Assembly: GCA_903877345.1 (NCBI GenBank)
Contig: CAIRDL010000272.1
Coordinates: 1-9,271, forward strand
From: an uncultured Oscillochloris sp.
Lineage (GTDB): Bacteria; Chloroflexota; Chloroflexia; Chloroflexales; Chloroflexaceae
Direction: 5' to 3'
Length of the DNA: 9,271 bases
Shown here: positions 6,944 to 9,271 of the stretch, piece by piece
How positions within the stretch are numbered: position 1 is the first letter of the stretch
Layout: each line of letters starts with the position of its first letter
Program-made: the position numbers and the translations under genes
Notes under the pieces: model-generated
What the model saw: only the letters and a program-made list of their open reading frames with translations
What the model was told of the DNA's origin: nothing
Databases searched by the model: none

Positions 6944-6991
6944 CATTCTGCGTCACGACAGGGGATGAAGCATCTGAAGGAAGCATCCGAA

Positions 6992-7450
6992 ATGCGTCTA
7001 GCGCTGGGGAGTGATGAGCGAACCTACCTGACCGAAGCGTTGGTGGCCGAATTAACCCAGCGCGGGCACACCTTGATCCTGATTGGCCCGCTTGCGGGCG
7101 ATGCAAGCCCCTGGCCGGAAGTGGGACGGGCGGTTGGTGCGGCGGTCGCCACGGGTCAAGCCGCGCAGGGCATCGTCTGTTGCTACACCGGCACTGGGGT
7201 CAGCATCGCTGCGAACAAAGTGCCAGGGGTGCGGGCGGCCCTTTGCCATGATGCCCAGACCGCCGCCGGGGCGCGTACCTGGAACGACGCGAATGTGCTC
7301 GCCCTCAGTTTGCGTACCACCACGCCCGCCTTGGCCCGTGAAATCCTCGACGCCTGGTTTGCCACCAGCACTCCGCCCGAAGAACAGCCGACCATTGACC
7401 TCGTGCGAGCGCTTGATGCGCCCCGCACCGCAAGTGGCACGTCAAGCTGA
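6992..7450 (+). CDS. RpiB/LacA/LacB-family sugar-phosphate isomerase
   Basis: A 152-residue cytoplasmic protein of the RpiB/LacA/LacB family, whose members interconvert aldose and ketose phosphates such as ribose 5-phosphate and ribulose 5-phosphate. The family core is clear: CCYTGTGVSIAANKVPGVRAAL (63-84), then HDAQTAAGAR and WNDANVLAL (97-105). C64 aligns with the catalytic Cys of Escherichia coli RpiB. Three changes set it apart: DH near the start is DE (8-9), CGTG is CYTG, and the ring-opening His of REHNDANVL is Trp (W97). This points to a separate subfamily whose substrate may not be ribose 5-phosphate, so no symbol is given. ATG 6992 is chosen because AAGGA lies 10 bases upstream and the product starts directly with the first beta strand; an upstream in-frame ATG (6965) and GTG (6908) lie in repeat DNA. 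Length is normal for the family. Confidence 0.85.
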   Translation: MRLALGSDERTYLTEALVAELTQRGHTLILIGPLAGDASPWPEVGRAVGAAVATGQAAQGIVCCYTGTGVSIAANKVPGVRAALCHDAQTAAGARTWNDANVLALSLRTTTPALAREILDAWFATSTPPEEQPTIDLVRALDAPRTASGTSS

Positions 7451-7500
7451 TATACCTCCGACACACTTGGTAACTGAAGCGAGTAGCATGAGAACAAGCT

Positions 7501-7548
7501 AGGGTGCGCAGGCTGACACCCTCGCCCGCATGTTTCAGCCTAAGGAAG
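7501..7548 (+). promoter_or_regulatory. Two mutually exclusive hairpins next to the MaoC ribosome site
   Basis: AGGGTG (7501-7506) pairs with CACCCT (7517-7522). AGGCTGA (7510-7516) pairs with TCAGCCT (7535-7541). The left arm of the second hairpin lies in the loop of the first and the first's right arm lies in the second's loop, so both cannot form as simple stems. The AAGGAAG ribosome site (7542-7548) directly abuts the second stem. A translational control role is inference. Confidence 0.35.
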
Positions 7549-7561
7549 TAGCAGGTGTGTG

Positions 7562-8044
7562 ATGGAGCACGATCTCAAGGTTGGACAACGAGCCAGTATG
7601 CGTCGGACGATCACTGAAGCCGATATCGTGCTGTTCGCCGCCGTGACGGGCGACCAGAACCCGATGCATACCGATGAACTAGCCGCGAATGAGTCACGTT
7701 TTGGTCGCCGCATCGCTCACGGGATGCTTGCCGCCGGCCTAATCTCGGCGGTGCTTGGGATGCGCTTGCCCGGCCCAGGTACCGTCTATCTCAAGCAGAC
7801 GCTCTCGTTTCGCAAGCCGATCTACATCAACGACACCGTGACTACCACCGTTGAGGTAGCCTCGATCCGTGCGGATAAACCCATCGCGACCCTCACCACC
7901 ACGGTGACGAACCAAGACGGTGTGGTGGTCGTCGAGGGTGAATCGCTCGTCTATAGTGACCGCTGCCGGGGCGACGACTCGGCTCCGCAGAGTAAGCCGG
8001 ACGCGGTGCCGGAACTGGTGCTCGTGCCGGTCAGTGCCGATTAA
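7562..8044 (+). CDS. MaoC-like (R)-specific enoyl-CoA hydratase, PhaJ type
   Basis: A 160-residue single hot-dog-domain protein of the MaoC/PhaJ type. Such enzymes hydrate trans-2-enoyl-CoA to (R)-3-hydroxyacyl-CoA in the cytoplasm, linking fatty-acid oxidation to polyhydroxyalkanoate or related pathways. The catalytic dyad is present as D31 and H36 in GDQNPMH, spaced as in Aeromonas PhaJ, followed by GRRIAHGMLAAGLIS (48-62) of the hydratase helix. The fold ends near residue 135. The remaining 25 residues are a Pro/Asp/Val-rich tail absent from short PhaJ proteins. It is far too short to be the double-domain mesaconyl-CoA hydratase of the 3-hydroxypropionate pathway. A GTG (7559) directly precedes the ATG (7562); AAGGAAG sits 10 bases before the GTG and 13 before the ATG, so either may start translation. 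It is the last gene before the terminator at 8065. Confidence 0.87.
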   Translation: MEHDLKVGQRASMRRTITEADIVLFAAVTGDQNPMHTDELAANESRFGRRIAHGMLAAGLISAVLGMRLPGPGTVYLKQTLSFRKPIYINDTVTTTVEVASIRADKPIATLTTTVTNQDGVVVVEGESLVYSDRCRGDDSAPQSKPDAVPELVLVPVSAD

Positions 8045-8064
8045 CCCAAGGGAACGTAACGCGC

Positions 8065-8116
8065 AAGGCGGTGTGAGGAGGAACCAAGGTTCTCCCCACA
8101 CCGCCTTTTTCTTCTT
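8065..8116 (+). terminator. Rho-independent terminator of the photosynthesis gene block
   Basis: AAGGCGGTGTG pairs with CACACCGCCTT (8065-8075 with 8097-8107). The stem is extended inward by a GGAACC-AA-GGTTCT pairing and followed by a T-rich tail (8106-8116, TTTTTCTTCTT). It starts 21 bases after the MaoC-like stop codon. The T run is on one side only, so it works for plus-strand transcripts. Confidence 0.9.
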
Positions 8117-8123
8117 AGTACGG

Positions 8124-8206
8124 CAACGAGATTTTGCCACAGAAGCCCACAGAAAACTATATTTCTGTGCGCTTCTGTGGCCGCAGGAAGAAAAGAAGTC
8201 TCGTTG
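8124..8206. repeat. 83-base imperfect inverted repeat (MITE- or REP-like)
   Basis: The outer arms CAACGAGA (8124-8131) and TCTCGTTG (8199-8206) are perfect inverse complements. Inside, the 19-base arm 8137-8155 pairs with 8162-8180 with a single C-C mismatch around a 6-base loop (ACTATA). The inner arm is itself repetitive (CCACAGAAG, then CCACAGAAA). It lies between the terminator and the truncated TcmP gene and codes for nothing convincing. Confidence 0.8.
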
Positions 8207-9126
8207 TAGTGCTAGAAAGAGCGATCAGCGACTTACAAATGAGACAGCACTTGGTAGCAATATTTAATGATAAGAATTCAGAAAATGTACGCTCTCTTGA
8301 AGAAGCAATTAAGTCTTTGCCGGGTGTTAGTCAACTTCGTCATAAACCAGTCGTCAGAAATTACGAGGTCGGCGAGACAATTATAGCACAACTAGAGAAG
8401 GTATCTCTAATACCGACACTCTTTTTTGTCGATCCTTGGGGTTATAAGGGTCTTTCTTTGCGCCTGATTAACTCAGTGTTAAAAGATTGGGGATGTGATT
8501 GCGTATTCTTCTTTAATTATAACCGTGTAAATGCAGGTTTGGGGAATGATGTCGTCGAAGACCATATGAACGCATTATTTGGAAAGGATCGAGCAGATCA
8601 ACTCAGACCCAAACTCGCGGTATTGGCACCACAAGACCGCGAGTTGGTAATAGTAGAAGAATTAATGCAAGCCTTTTGTGAAAACAAGAAACGGTACGTG
8701 CTACCCTTTCGCTTCAAGAACGAGAAAGGATCGAGAACAAGTCATCATCTCTTCTTTGTGAGTAAGAACCCTTTGGGATATAGCATAATGAAAGAAATAA
8801 TGGCGAAAGAAAGCTCGACCTCAACTCAAGGTGTTCCTTCATTTGAGTATAATCCTGCGGATTTGCGACAACCTCTTCTATTTAAGTTAACACGCCCTAT
8901 CGACGACCTTACAGAAATGCTTTTAACAACATTCGCCGGACAAACAGTTACAATGCAACAGATCTTTGATAAGCATAACGTTGGTACACCCTATATAAAA
9001 AAGAATTACAAGGAGGTTCTTAGTCAATTGGAAGCAGAGTGTAAGATTGTTACAAATCCGACCTGCCCTCCAAGACGAAAGGGGACGTTTGGAGATAAGG
9101 TACTGGTAACGTTCCCTCCAAGATAA
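8206..9126 (+). pseudogene. tcmP: 5'-truncated three-Cys-motif partner protein TcmP
   Basis: About 306 codons of a TcmP-type protein; the family is usually near 370-400 residues. Recognisable stretches are VLERAISD.QMRQHL, FFVDPWGYKGLSLRLINSVL, GCDCVFFFNYNR and DHMNALFG in the middle, RTSHHLFFVSKN, and a winged-helix-like C terminus ending FGDKVLVTFPPR. The missing N-terminal part, roughly 85 residues, normally carries an AGPG-type glycine loop reminiscent of SAM-dependent methyltransferases. The open frame extends left to a TTG at 8134, but those codons translate the inverted repeat and do not resemble TcmP. The first internal ATG (8239) has no ribosome site. No frameshift or stop interrupts the remainder, so the loss looks recent or the fragment may still be translated. 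Base composition is clearly AT-richer than the bch genes, suggesting horizontal origin. No three-Cys-motif partner gene (Gp37/Gp68-like) is visible beside it. Confidence 0.75.
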
Positions 9127-9224
9127 TTGAACTAGTAGTCTGTCAAGGCTAGGTTGAATAACAATCGGCATTCTGGTATCCTAGCGGCTCTGTCAATCCT
9201 TTTGTGCGTAGAAGGAGGCCGCAG
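9127..9224 (+). other. Probable left end of an insertion sequence upstream of the transposase
   Basis: Between the TcmP stop and the next ATG lies a 98-base gap in which TCTGTCAA occurs twice, 50 bases apart (9139-9146 and 9189-9196). Such subterminal repeats can be transposase-binding sites. The exact end cannot be fixed because the right end is outside the window; several TA dinucleotides near 9127-9138 could be the insertion target if this is an IS630-type element. Confidence 0.35.
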
Positions 9225-9271
9225 ATGCCGAAGAAAGCGTTTCAGGTGCAGTTGACGCTGGCGGAGCGTAC
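9225..9271 (+). CDS. Start of a probable IS630-type transposase (cut by window edge)
   Basis: Only 15 residues are visible, MPKKAFQVQLTLAER followed by T at the edge. IS630-family transposases commonly begin MPKK(x)VxLT..ER before a helix-turn-helix, so this is a likely match, but the evidence is short. Translation start is strongly supported: AAGGAGG at 9212-9218 lies 6 bases before the ATG. The setting next to a truncated foreign gene fits a mobile element. It could be another small DNA-binding protein. Confidence 0.5.
   Translation, partial: MPKKAFQVQLTLAER

Noticed and set aside
8134..8205. N-terminal extension of the TcmP frame from TTG 8134
   Set aside because: These codons translate the inverted-repeat element; the residues do not match TcmP and no ribosome site precedes the TTG.

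Overview
The window looks like a chromosomal segment of a phototrophic member of the Chloroflexota, most likely a Chloroflexus/Oscillochloris/Chloroploca-type filamentous anoxygenic phototroph. This rests on the GC-rich coding, on a bacteriochlorophyll a cluster (PucC-like carrier, bchF, bchC, bchX), and on the style of the neighbouring genes. The assignment comes from reading the proteins, not from a search.

Left block (1-1798, minus strand): a 141-aa protein of unknown function, with a well-formed promoter and Shine-Dalgarno site, lies upstream of a receiver-PAS-histidine kinase protein. The kinase runs off the left edge inside its ATPase domain.

Control region (1799-2373): 575 bases without a gene separate the minus-strand pair from the plus-strand photosynthesis genes. 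It holds the minus-strand promoter, an extended -10 candidate promoter facing right, and an operator-like palindrome about 40 bases before the PucC-like gene.

Central block (2374-8044, plus strand): PucC-like pigment/antenna assembly transporter, bchF, bchC, bchX, an RpiB/LacA/LacB-type isomerase and a small MaoC/PhaJ-type hydratase. A strong intrinsic terminator at 8065-8116 closes the block. BchF hydrates the C3 vinyl group, BchX is the electron-donating iron protein of chlorophyllide reductase (partners BchY and BchZ are not in the window), and BchC oxidises the C3 hydroxyethyl group to acetyl. Together they perform most of the chlorophyllide a to bacteriochlorophyllide a conversion. The last two genes are metabolic and not obviously part of pigment synthesis.

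Two things stand out here. BchX carries about 100 extra C-terminal residues that resemble the FtsQ/DivIB C-terminal domain. Most intergenic gaps contain period-7 tandem repeats, including two diverged copies of a 92-base element on either side of bchF.

Right block (8117-9271): AT-richer and apparently foreign. An 83-base imperfect inverted repeat abuts a TcmP (three-Cys-motif partner) gene that lacks its 5' part. This is followed by the start of what is probably an IS630-type transposase, cut by the right edge.
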